NCBI RefSeq assembly: GCF_001855565.1
Contig: NZ_MKCR01000003.1
Location: 124,001 to 188,000 of the forward strand
Reading direction: 5' to 3'
From: Chromobacterium amazonense
Lineage (GTDB): Bacteria > Pseudomonadota > Gammaproteobacteria > Burkholderiales > Chromobacteriaceae
Length of the DNA: 64,000 bases
Both the position numbers and the translations under genes were made by a program. Below are positions 9,300 through 16,803 of this stretch, in pieces; within the stretch, counting starts at the first letter, position 1; each line of letters starts with the position of its first letter. The notes under the pieces were generated by a model. The model made no database searches. It was not told the DNA's origin and saw only the letters and a list, made by a program, of their open reading frames with translations.

Positions 9300-9935
9300 A
9301 TGTTCAATTTCAGTGTTTTTCTCTCCGCGCTGGGCATCTCTTTCAGCCAGATCGTCGGCATCGGCCCGCAAAACGCCTACGTGCTGCGCCAAGGCATAGG
9401 GCGAAGCCATGTGCTGCCCATCATCGCCATCTGCATTGTCGCGGATATTCTCTTGATTGCCAGCGGCGTGCTGGGCATGGGCAAGGTGGTGGCCGGCATC
9501 CCGGGCTTTCTCAGCGTGGTGACCTGGGGCGGCGCGGCCTTCATCCTCTGGCTGGGCTTCAAATCCTTTCGCGCCGCTTACGGCGCCGGCGGCATGTCGC
9601 TGGCGGGCAGCGTGGAGCGCGACCGCAAACGCGCCATTCGCACCATCCTGGTGGTGACGCTGCTGAATCCTTATGTCTGGCTGGATACCGTTGTCCTGAT
9701 CGGCGGCGTATCCACGGTTTACGGCGAAGAGGCCAATCTGTCCTTCCTGCTGGGCAGCCTGTGCGCCTCCGTGCTGTGGTTCGGCATCATCGGCCTGTTT
9801 GCCGGCAAGCTGGCGCCGTTGTTCGAAAAACCGGTCAGCTGGCGCGTGCTGGATTGCCTGATCGGTTTCGTCATGCTGTTCACCGCCTCGATGCTGATCT
9901 ATAACTACGGCCTCGCCTCGCCGCTGCCGCTGTAA
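9300..9935 (+). CDS. argO: LysE/ArgO-family basic amino-acid exporter
   Basis: A 211-residue inner-membrane protein with six predicted membrane helices. The N-terminal ALGISFSQIVGIGPQNAYVLRQGI matches the LysE/ArgO family signature (GPQN-VLRQG) and VTLLNPYVWLDTVVLIGG contains the conserved NP-x-x-x-DT motif. The family exports L-arginine, L-lysine and toxic analogues. The start at 9300 is preceded by AGGAG at 7-8 bases. With the ArgP-like regulator at 5680-6594 it forms the regulator/exporter pair known from enterobacteria, split here by the c-di-GMP gene. Its 3' end overlaps the converging LysR gene by 31 bases. Confidence 0.9.
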   Translation: MFNFSVFLSALGISFSQIVGIGPQNAYVLRQGIGRSHVLPIIAICIVADILLIASGVLGMGKVVAGIPGFLSVVTWGGAAFILWLGFKSFRAAYGAGGMSLAGSVERDRKRAIRTILVVTLLNPYVWLDTVVLIGGVSTVYGEEANLSFLLGSLCASVLWFGIIGLFAGKLAPLFEKPVSWRVLDCLIGFVMLFTASMLIYNYGLASPLPL

Positions 9936-10756
9936 GCCTCCAAATTTTCCTGCAATGCCTGCAGCGCGGGCAGCTCCAGCGCTTGCGCCGGGTAGCATAG
10001 GCCGACTCGCCGCGTAGGCCGCGCGCCGGCCAGCGGCAGCGCTCGCAGGCCGGGATGGTCTGCCGCCAGCGAGGCGGGCAGCAGCGCCACGCCCATCCCC
10101 GCGGCCGCCATGTGAGCGGCCAGTCTCAGGCTGCCGGCGCGGGCCGCCGCCGCCAGGGATGGCGCGGCGGCGGTGTGCAAGTCCAGCAACCGTTGATGGC
10201 TGGGGTGGCCGGGGCAGATGATCCAGTCCGGCTCATTCAGCAGCGCCGGGTCTGCTTCGGCGCAGGCAGCCAAGACGTGCCCAGGCGGCACTGCCAGCAC
10301 GAAATCCTCTTCCCATAGCGGCTGGAAAAGCTCGTCTTCGCAACGGCCATCCTCCGCGGCCAGCCTGACGTCTCCATCGCAGCCTTCCACCACCTCGGCC
10401 AGAATCCCCGGTTTCGCCGCGGCGATTCGCGCGAGCAAGCTTTCCAGCTGGCTGCGGCTGATGTCTGGATCGATGCCCACGCGCAAGGGCAGGCAGTCTC
10501 GCGTCTGGCGGAACATTCTCGATAAGGCGTCGGCTTGCGCCAGCATCCGCCGCGCTTGCGGGTACAGCAGCCTGGCATGCTCGCTGACGGCAACGCCGCG
10601 AGGCAGGCGCTCAAACAATGCGGTTCCCAGTTCCTCTTCCAGCTGGCGGATGGTGACCGATAGCGTGGGCTGGGTGACGAATAGCCGTTGCGCCGCCAAT
10701 GTGATGCTGCGCTCTTCGAATACGGCGACAAAAGCCTTCAGTTGGCGAATATCCAT
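9905..10756 (-). CDS. LysR-family transcriptional regulator
   Basis: A 283-residue LysR-type regulator: winged HTH in residues 1-60 (SITLAAQRLFVTQPTLSVTIRQLEEELGTALFER) and a two-lobed periplasmic-binding-like effector domain (about 90-280). It is divergent from the short-chain dehydrogenase gene at 10869 with 112 bases between them, the classic arrangement for a LysR gene and its target. The gap contains an interrupted dyad TGATA-N8-TATCA (10773-10790). The C-terminus overlaps the converging argO gene by 31 bases. The effector is not known. Confidence 0.88.
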   Translation of the reverse strand: MDIRQLKAFVAVFEERSITLAAQRLFVTQPTLSVTIRQLEEELGTALFERLPRGVAVSEHARLLYPQARRMLAQADALSRMFRQTRDCLPLRVGIDPDISRSQLESLLARIAAAKPGILAEVVEGCDGDVRLAAEDGRCEDELFQPLWEEDFVLAVPPGHVLAACAEADPALLNEPDWIICPGHPSHQRLLDLHTAAAPSLAAAARAGSLRLAAHMAAAGMGVALLPASLAADHPGLRALPLAGARPTRRVGLCYPAQALELPALQALQENLEAYSGSGEARP

Positions 10757-10772
10757 AGAAAAATACGATGGC

Positions 10773-10820
10773 TGATAGTGGTTTTTATCATTTTTCAGGG
10801 CGATATAGGCTCACTATACT
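10773..10820 (+). promoter_or_regulatory. Candidate LysR box and promoter between the LysR gene and the SDR gene
   Basis: The dyad TGATA (10773-10777) and TATCA (10786-10790) has the A/T-rich, T-N11-A-like shape of LysR operators. A TATACT hexamer at 10815-10820 could be the -10 element for the dehydrogenase gene, with TTTTCA at 10792-10797 as a weak -35 at 17-bp spacing. Confidence 0.4.
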
Positions 10821-10868
10821 GCCGTTCATTAACTCTGCATCGTTTTTTTTTATGGAAGGAGACCATCC

Positions 10869-11591
10869 ATGACCAAACCCCTGATCGTGATCACCGGCGC
10901 CAGCTCCGGCATCGGCGCCGCTACTGCCAAACTGTTCGCTCAGGCAGGGCATCCGCTGTTGCTGTTGGCCCGCCGCGTGGAGCGGCTCGAAGCCTTGGCG
11001 CTGCCGAATGCCCTGTGCCGCCAGGTGGACGTGACTGACCGCGCGGCCATGCGGCGAGCGTTGGCGGAGGCGGAGGCCAAGTACGGTCCGGTAGACGCCA
11101 TCGTCAACAATGCAGGCGTGATGTTGCTGGGCGCGATGGCGCAGCAGGATCCGGACGAATGGCAGCGCATGCTGGACGTCAACGTCAAGGGCCTGCTCAA
11201 CGGCATCCATGCGGTGCTGGCCGGCATGCAGGCGCGCGGCCGCGGCACCATCATCAATATCAGCTCGATTGCCGGCCGCAAGACCTTTCCCAGCCACGTA
11301 GCCTATTGCGGCACCAAATTCGCCGTGCATGCGATCTCGGAAAACCTGCGCGAGGAAGTATCCGGGCAGGGCGTTCGGGTCATCACCATCGCGCCGGGCG
11401 CGGTGGAGACCGAGCTGCTGGGCCATACCACCGACGAGGCGATCAAGGCCGGTTATCAGGAGTGGAAGCGGCAGATGGGCGGCGTGCTGGCGGCAGACGA
11501 TGTCGCCCAGGCCATTGCCTACGCTTACGGCCAGCCGCAACGGGTGTGCATCCGCGAGATCGTGCTGGCAGCCACTGGCCAAGCCTCCTGA
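10869..11591 (+). CDS. Short-chain dehydrogenase/reductase
   Basis: A 240-residue classical SDR. The cofactor motif TGASSGIG is at residues 9-16, the NNAG motif near 79-82, the active-site serine in INISSIAG and the catalytic Y146-x-x-x-K150 in AYCGTKFA. ARR after the second strand suggests NADP preference. The sequence resembles the YdfG/SerA-like group that reduces 3-hydroxy acids and related carbonyls, but the substrate is not set by sequence. The ribosome-binding site AAGGAGA sits just before the ATG. The gene is probably under control of the divergent LysR regulator. Confidence 0.9.
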   Translation: MTKPLIVITGASSGIGAATAKLFAQAGHPLLLLARRVERLEALALPNALCRQVDVTDRAAMRRALAEAEAKYGPVDAIVNNAGVMLLGAMAQQDPDEWQRMLDVNVKGLLNGIHAVLAGMQARGRGTIINISSIAGRKTFPSHVAYCGTKFAVHAISENLREEVSGQGVRVITIAPGAVETELLGHTTDEAIKAGYQEWKRQMGGVLAADDVAQAIAYAYGQPQRVCIREIVLAATGQAS

Positions 11592-11617
11592 GCCTGCGGC
11601 CCGGTGTGGACAAACAA

Positions 11618-11651
11618 AGCGAGCGCCGTGAGGAGGCTCGCTCTGGTTTTT
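11618..11651 (+). terminator. Intrinsic terminator after the SDR gene
   Basis: A 7-bp stem AGCGAGC (11618-11624) and GCTCGCT (11636-11642) with an 11-base loop is followed by CTGGTTTTT. Confidence 0.75.
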
Positions 11652-11816
11652 GGGTGGCGATTTCCGGGTAGGCTCCGAGGGGGAGAAGGCGATAAGGCCA
11701 ATATATGCTATATGAATATAAATTTGGGTGTTTAGCAGAATTGATTCTTTCAAATTTCAATATCCATATTGCATAAATAAATCTCCGTGGCACCACACAA
11801 CAAGGAGAAAGAGATC

Positions 11817-12362
11817 ATGACCCATCGATTCATCCGACTGTTCGTTCTCGGGGCGGCTCTGGCAGGCCAAGGCGCGCAGGCGATGCCGGTGAACAACAGC
11901 TACATCCAGGCCAGCGCCGGCGAGATTCGCGGTTTTCTGGGTAGTTACGCCAGGCCCACGGTGTATGTGGACCAAAATGCTTGCGGCGAGCCGGAGAGCA
12001 GCGCCATGGCCTGCGGCCCGTATACCATCAGCGTTGGCACTGGCTTCCTGCAGCAGCAGGAAAACAGCTACGGCAATTACGTGGCCAAGTTCATCCTGGC
12101 GCATGAGTGGGGCCATTCGGTTCAATTCACTCGCGGGATAGAACGCCGGCCGCCGATGCAGGAGCTGCAGGCCGATTACGTGGGCGGCACTTTCGCCAAA
12201 TATGCCGAAACCAGCCTGCGCTACCCCAGCTTCATCGAGAACGCGGTGGCCTCGGCGCGCGATGCGGCGGATTACCAGGAGCATGGCACCCCGTCGCAGC
12301 GCGACTACTACTCCCGCTATGGCTACGCCAATGGCTTCAATAGCTGCATGACGCGGATCTGA
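11817..12362 (+). CDS. Secreted neutral zinc metallopeptidase-like protein
   Basis: A 181-residue protein with an N-terminal signal peptide (RLFVLGAALAGQGAQA, cleavage near residue 22). The zinc-binding motif HEWGH is at residues 96-100 and the downstream ELQADYVGG motif at 116-124 supplies the third ligand region, the pattern of the YpfJ-type neutral zinc metallopeptidase family (Pfam Zn_peptidase). Cysteines near 49, 59 and 177 could form disulfides in the periplasm. The ATG at 11817 follows AAGGAGA. The next gene starts 2 bases after the stop, so they form a two-gene operon. Substrate unknown; the protein is shorter than YpfJ. Confidence 0.8.
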   Translation: MTHRFIRLFVLGAALAGQGAQAMPVNNSYIQASAGEIRGFLGSYARPTVYVDQNACGEPESSAMACGPYTISVGTGFLQQQENSYGNYVAKFILAHEWGHSVQFTRGIERRPPMQELQADYVGGTFAKYAETSLRYPSFIENAVASARDAADYQEHGTPSQRDYYSRYGYANGFNSCMTRI

Positions 12363-12364
12363 CG

Positions 12365-13099
12365 ATGAAAAGGGCAACCTTACTGTTGATTGCGGCCGCC
12401 GGGACAGCGGCCGCGGCGGCATGGTTCTGGCTGCCCGTTCACTCCGCAGGGGCCGGCGGCCAGCCGGCCCTGGCGGCGCATGCCGGCGCCGAGCTGCGGA
12501 ACGGGACGGCGGGGGCGGCAGGCCAGGGCGACGCCAAGTCTGCGGCGGACGGTTTCAGCTTCGCGGTGGGCGGCGATCCCGCGATGCCATCAGCCGGACA
12601 GCGTCCCGCCGCGGCGCAGGAAAGCGCGGAGGAAAAGGCGCGCAAGCAGCAGCTGCGCAAGCTCGGTTATCAGATCGATGCACGCTATTACCGCATGTCG
12701 CTGGCCGAGCTGCGCGAGCAGGCGCGCCATGGCGATCCGCAAGCGCTGACCCACCTGGCGGAGCGCTATCTGTTCCAACTCGATGGCCATCCGCGCGAGC
12801 CGGACTACGAGTCTGGCTTCCATTATCGAGAGGAGGCCAGAGAGGTCTTGCAGCAAGCCTATGCGGCTGGCAACGCGCATGCCGCGGCGATGATCTCGGA
12901 AAGCTATTTGCTGGAAAAACAGCCGGAAGAAGCCGCCGCCTGGAATGTGGTGGCGCGGCGCGCCGGCGATGCGCTCAGCGCCGACTGGTTCCTGAAAACC
13001 AAGGATTACCAGGCGTTGACCGAGCAGCAGAAGACGGCCGCGGCCCTGCGCGCCGATCAACTGATGCAGGCGCTGCGGCAACGCAAGGCCAAACCGTAA
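12365..13099 (+). CDS. Membrane-anchored protein with Sel1/TPR-like helical repeats
   Basis: A 244-residue protein with one N-terminal membrane segment or uncleaved signal (TLLLIAAAGTAAAAAWFWLPV, residues 5-25), a low-complexity Ala/Gly linker to about residue 85, and a helical domain. The stretch RYYRMSLAELREQARHGDPQALTHLAERYLF, then AREVLQQAYAAGNAHAAAMISESYLLEKQPEEAAAWNVVARR, has the A-x-x-G-x-x-x-A pattern of Sel1-like repeats, which usually scaffold protein complexes. It begins 2 bases after the secreted metallopeptidase gene, so it may anchor or restrain that enzyme; this is inference from the operon only. Confidence 0.7.
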   Translation: MKRATLLLIAAAGTAAAAAWFWLPVHSAGAGGQPALAAHAGAELRNGTAGAAGQGDAKSAADGFSFAVGGDPAMPSAGQRPAAAQESAEEKARKQQLRKLGYQIDARYYRMSLAELREQARHGDPQALTHLAERYLFQLDGHPREPDYESGFHYREEAREVLQQAYAAGNAHAAAMISESYLLEKQPEEAAAWNVVARRAGDALSADWFLKTKDYQALTEQQKTAAALRADQLMQALRQRKAKP

Positions 13100-13110
13100 T
13101 CCGTGGCGCC

Positions 13111-15339
13111 TCAGCGCGGTTTGGGCCGCAAGGAGGCGCCGCGCACTTCAAACCTCACCGTCTCCACCATTTTGCCGTCGCCGCCGCGCAATTCCAGCCG
13201 GTGGCGGCCCGGCCACGGGAACCACGGCAAAGCCGTGCCCTTGCCCAGCCGCTTGCCGTCCAGCCACCATTGCGGATTGCTGACGCCGCGCGCGCGCAGC
13301 ACCATGCGCTGATTGGCCGGCGGGATGTCCGGATCGAGCGCGAAGACGCTGCCCTCCACCGGCGCGACGATGCCGGGCGCCAGGTTGGCTACGCTGCCGC
13401 GCTGCGGCACGATCAGCGAGCGTTCGGTCCCGGCGAGGAACCATTCCAGTCGGCTGGCCGCCACCTCGCCCTGATAGCGCACGCGTTGCTGGACCAAGCC
13501 TGGCGGCGCGGCCGGCGGCGCGGATGCCGGGGCCGATTGCTGGGCGCGGTCCAGCACCGCCTGCCACACCGGCGCCGCGCCATGCATGCCGGAAACATCC
13601 CACATCGGCTCGCCGCTGGCGTTGCCCACCCATGCCGCAACGGTGAAGCGGCGCGAGAAACCCACGGCCCAGTTGTCGCGCATGTCCTTGCTGGTGCCGG
13701 TTTTCACCGCGCTCCAGTAGCGCGTCGACAAAGCGCTTTCCAGGCCGAAAGTCAACGCGCGCGCGGCGCGGTCGGACAGGATGTCGGCAATGATGAAGCT
13801 GCTGGCGGCATCCAATTGTCGGACCGGCTTGGCTTTGGCGTCGGCCAAGGTCCAGCGCGGCGGGCTGGCCAGGCCCTGGTTGGCCAGCGTTCGGTAGGCA
13901 TTGGCCAGGTCCAACAGGCGGATGTCGGCCGCGCCCAGCGCCAGGCTGTAGCCGTAGTAGTCGCCGTCCTCGGTCAGGGTGGAGAAGCCCAGCTTCACCA
14001 GCCGGTCGCGCGCGGCGTTAGGCGTGACCATCTCAATCGTCCGCACCGCCGGGATGTTCAGCGATGACGCCAGCGCGCTGCGCACCGGCACCAGGCCCTT
14101 GAAGTCCTTGGAATAATTTTGCGGCGCGTACAGCCCCGCGCCGGTCTGCAGGTCCAGCGGGCTGTCGTCCAGCAGCGAGGCGGCGGTCAGGTAATGCTTT
14201 TCCAGCGCCAGCTGATACAGGAAGGGTTTCAGCGTGGAGCCGGCCTGGCGCAGCGCGGTCACGCCGTCCACCTCGGATGCGTTGGACAGGCCGCGTCCGC
14301 TGGAGCCGACCCAGGCCAGGATGTCGCCGCTGCGGTTGTCCAGCACCACCAGAGCGCCGTCCTGCACATTGCGCTGCGACAACGCCGCCAGATGGCGGCG
14401 CAGCGCGGCGGCGGCGAAGCGCTGCAAGGGCAGGTCCAGCGTGGTCGCGATGCGGCTGCCTGCGGCGTAGCCCCGCGTCTGCAGCAGCTTGCGCGCAAAG
14501 TGCGGCGCGTCCTGTTCCGCCAGCGGATTGGCGGCGCGGCTCTTGGCCAGCGCCTGGGCGGCGCGCACGGTTACCACGTTGCAGTCCGGCTTGCGGCCCA
14601 TGTCTTGCAGAATGCGGCAGGCGCGCGCCGCCACCCGGTCCGAGGCGGCATTCGGCGCGCGGATCAGCGCCACCGCAATGGCCGACTCTTCCAGATTCAG
14701 CCCGACGGGCAGTTTGCCGAATAGCGTGGACGACAGGGCGGATAGTCCCACCAGCTCGCCGCGAAAGCCCACCAGATTCAGATACGCCTCCAGGATTTCC
14801 GCCTTGGTCCAGTGCCGCTCCAGCCAGGCTGCGGACCAGGTTTGGCCCATTTTCTGCCACAGGCTGCGGCCACCCTTGCTCACCTTCAGATCGTCGTCCA
14901 GCAGGCCGGCCAGTTGCATGGTCAGGGTGGAGGCGCCGCGGGTGCGGGTGTTCCACAGATTGGTCCAGGCCGCCGCCGCCGCACCGGACCAGTCCACCCC
15001 GCTGTGTTGGTAGAAACGCTTGTCTTCGGACATCACCAGCGCCTGGCGGAACGCCGGCGAGGTGTCGGCCAGGCTGACCCAGTCCTGGCGCCGCGCCTGT
15101 TTGTCGACGCGCAAGCGCTGAAGCGTTTGGCCATGGCGGTCAAGCAGCACGACATCGGATGGCTGCCAAGCGGCCTTGACCTCCTTGAAGGACGGTTGGC
15201 TCCAGGCGGGCGCGGACAGCAGCGCCAGGCAAAGCGCGCAGATAGGCCATGGACGCGGCGAGGCGCCAATAGCCAAGGAAAAAAGCGACGCCCGGCTTGG
15301 GCGCAGCGGCTGAAGCCAGCAAGGGTATGAACGTGCCAT
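13111..15339 (-). CDS. pbpC: Penicillin-binding protein 1C
   Basis: A 742-residue bifunctional class A-type PBP of the PBP1C branch. A signal/anchor segment lies near residues 25-45. The GT51 transglycosylase domain has SEDKRFYQHSGVDW with the catalytic E105 and TLTMQLAG. The transpeptidase domain has STLK with S368 and K371, an SLN motif and KTG at K546. A C-terminal BiPBP_C-type beta domain (ARGVSNPQWWLDGKRLG) ends the protein. Start chosen at 15339 because the signal segment follows it directly. PBP1C often pairs with alpha-2-macroglobulin; here that gene is the next but one upstream on the same strand. Confidence 0.95.
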   Translation of the reverse strand: MARSYPCWLQPLRPSRASLFSLAIGASPRPWPICALCLALLSAPAWSQPSFKEVKAAWQPSDVVLLDRHGQTLQRLRVDKQARRQDWVSLADTSPAFRQALVMSEDKRFYQHSGVDWSGAAAAAWTNLWNTRTRGASTLTMQLAGLLDDDLKVSKGGRSLWQKMGQTWSAAWLERHWTKAEILEAYLNLVGFRGELVGLSALSSTLFGKLPVGLNLEESAIAVALIRAPNAASDRVAARACRILQDMGRKPDCNVVTVRAAQALAKSRAANPLAEQDAPHFARKLLQTRGYAAGSRIATTLDLPLQRFAAAALRRHLAALSQRNVQDGALVVLDNRSGDILAWVGSSGRGLSNASEVDGVTALRQAGSTLKPFLYQLALEKHYLTAASLLDDSPLDLQTGAGLYAPQNYSKDFKGLVPVRSALASSLNIPAVRTIEMVTPNAARDRLVKLGFSTLTEDGDYYGYSLALGAADIRLLDLANAYRTLANQGLASPPRWTLADAKAKPVRQLDAASSFIIADILSDRAARALTFGLESALSTRYWSAVKTGTSKDMRDNWAVGFSRRFTVAAWVGNASGEPMWDVSGMHGAAPVWQAVLDRAQQSAPASAPPAAPPGLVQQRVRYQGEVAASRLEWFLAGTERSLIVPQRGSVANLAPGIVAPVEGSVFALDPDIPPANQRMVLRARGVSNPQWWLDGKRLGKGTALPWFPWPGRHRLELRGGDGKMVETVRFEVRGASLRPKPR

Positions 15340-15457
15340 GCCTAACGCAGAGATTAAGGTGTGCTTGGCATGATACGGGATGCGGCGGGATGCCGGCTGA
15401 CAAATCCTTGACCCTGCGTATAAAACCTGGGCCAAGACGCGCTGAAAGGGCCGGTTG

Positions 15458-16372
15458 TTAAGGCAAACGCTCTATCTTGACGGATTTAGGCAGCCACCAG
15501 CTGTAATCTTGATCCGCCCCCTGGCGCGGCAGCATGGGATTGTTCAGGAACAGCACGCGGCGATTTTCTCGCTTCAGCAGGCCTATTTCCTGCTGATGGT
15601 ATTGGATGAAGAGTTTCTTGAAAGAGCCATCGCGCAGCGCCAGGTTCAGACCGTTTTCTATTTGCCTAGCCAAGGCCTCATTGCCGCGGCGCACCCAGAA
15701 ATACACCGGATAGGGCGTGAAGAAGGCATAGGTTTTGTCCACGGCCAGCTCGGGATAGCGCGAGCCGTACTGCGTCAACTCTTTGGAGAATTCATTGAGG
15801 CCGCGCGGAAAGGCATCGAAGCGGCGGGCATCCAGCATGGCGAACAAGCCCTCGTAACCGGGGCTGGCCACCACCTGGAAGCCATTGGCCTGCAGAATGG
15901 CCAGATCCGCCCACTGGCTGTTGAAGCCGAGCTTGATTTTTCCTTTCAGATCGACCGGCTGCAGGCGTTGGAACCATGCCGCGTCGGACTTGCGGATCAG
16001 CAATACGCGATAGCCCAGCATGCCGCGCAGGATGTCGACGCGGATCGGCCGCATATTCGCTTCCCGCTCCGGGTTGGGCGGCAAGGCCATCACATCCAGC
16101 GCCCCGGCCTGCATCATCGCCATCAGGCGAGATTGCGTAGTCCGCGAGCTGTCCACCTGGTCGATCTGATAGGGGCTGCCCGTGGGCCGGGTATGATCCA
16201 GCGCTAATTTCAGCAAGGCCCAGCGGTAGTCGTAGAGCGCGCCGGATGGCGCGCATCTTAGCGTCGATTCGTTCGCTCCGTGAGCGGATAAAGCAGTCAG
16301 GAACGCGCATGCCGCACAAGCGGTAAGGTTGAGCAAGCGGCAGAGCGGCGATCTTGTGAGGCGGTGCGGCAT
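15458..16372 (-). CDS. Periplasmic solute-binding protein (SBP_bac_3-like)
   Basis: A 304-residue exported protein: signal peptide at residues 1-33 ending SAHGA, then a two-lobed binding-protein fold like family 3 amino-acid binding proteins, with the cross-over segment GKIKLGFNSQWADLAILQANGFQV and the lobe-2 segment LLDARRFDAFPRGLNEF. No ABC permease or ATPase gene is nearby, so it may act as an orphan sensor or use a remote transporter. It lies between pbpC and the alpha-2-macroglobulin gene on the same strand. Ligand unknown. Confidence 0.72.
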   Translation of the reverse strand: MPHRLTRSPLCRLLNLTACAACAFLTALSAHGANESTLRCAPSGALYDYRWALLKLALDHTRPTGSPYQIDQVDSSRTTQSRLMAMMQAGALDVMALPPNPEREANMRPIRVDILRGMLGYRVLLIRKSDAAWFQRLQPVDLKGKIKLGFNSQWADLAILQANGFQVVASPGYEGLFAMLDARRFDAFPRGLNEFSKELTQYGSRYPELAVDKTYAFFTPYPVYFWVRRGNEALARQIENGLNLALRDGSFKKLFIQYHQQEIGLLKRENRRVLFLNNPMLPRQGADQDYSWWLPKSVKIERLP

Positions 16373-16803
16373 GGTCGGGGCGGCTGAGCGGCAGCAGCAA
16401 ATCCATAATGGTGGTTAACGATAAAACGCCGGCGTTTCCTGTCTGCCTTGAGCCCTCTGGCTTGCGGATGATCTCCCCATGCCGCCAGGCCAGTAGTGGC
16501 TGTTAGGACATTTTGCAAAATCCATATTGCAATTTCAATTCGTTTTAAAGCAAACCTGAAGGGCTGGGCGCCCTTCGCGCCGACTCTTCGTAGTTCCGCG
16601 CTGGCAGAGGCGCGCGAAACGCCTCGATTCGGCGCAAAATGCATCCCGGCGCGACCGCTCAGTAAACGTCAACAGCTCCTAGCAATTTGGCAAAATGCCT
16701 TCCTGCATGCCCGTCCGTCCCAAACCGGGCAGGGCTGAAAGCAGGCCCGGCTTATTAGGCTGAAGACGCGGCCCCCACAGATAGAGAGAGGTGGGGCGCG
16801 GCA
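16373..16803. other. 431-bp intergenic region between two minus-strand genes
   Basis: No gene is supported here. On the minus strand, TTGAAA (16533-16538) and CAAAAT (16510-16515) separated by 17 bases could be the promoter of the solute-binding protein gene; the spacer contains TTGCAA sequences. Next to the alpha-2-macroglobulin stop, GCCCCCAC and GTGGGGC (about 16773-16798) form a GC-rich hairpin without a clear T run, a weak terminator candidate. Confidence 0.4.

Noticed and set aside
9905-9935. 31-base overlap of argO and the LysR gene as evidence of a wrong gene end
   Set aside because: Both frames run to their own stops with conserved C-termini; tail-to-tail overlaps are common in compact genomes.
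12421-14067. 548-codon open frame spanning the end of the helical-repeat gene and antisense to pbpC
   Set aside because: Covered by two real genes on either strand; Arg/Ala/Gly-rich with no domain pattern.
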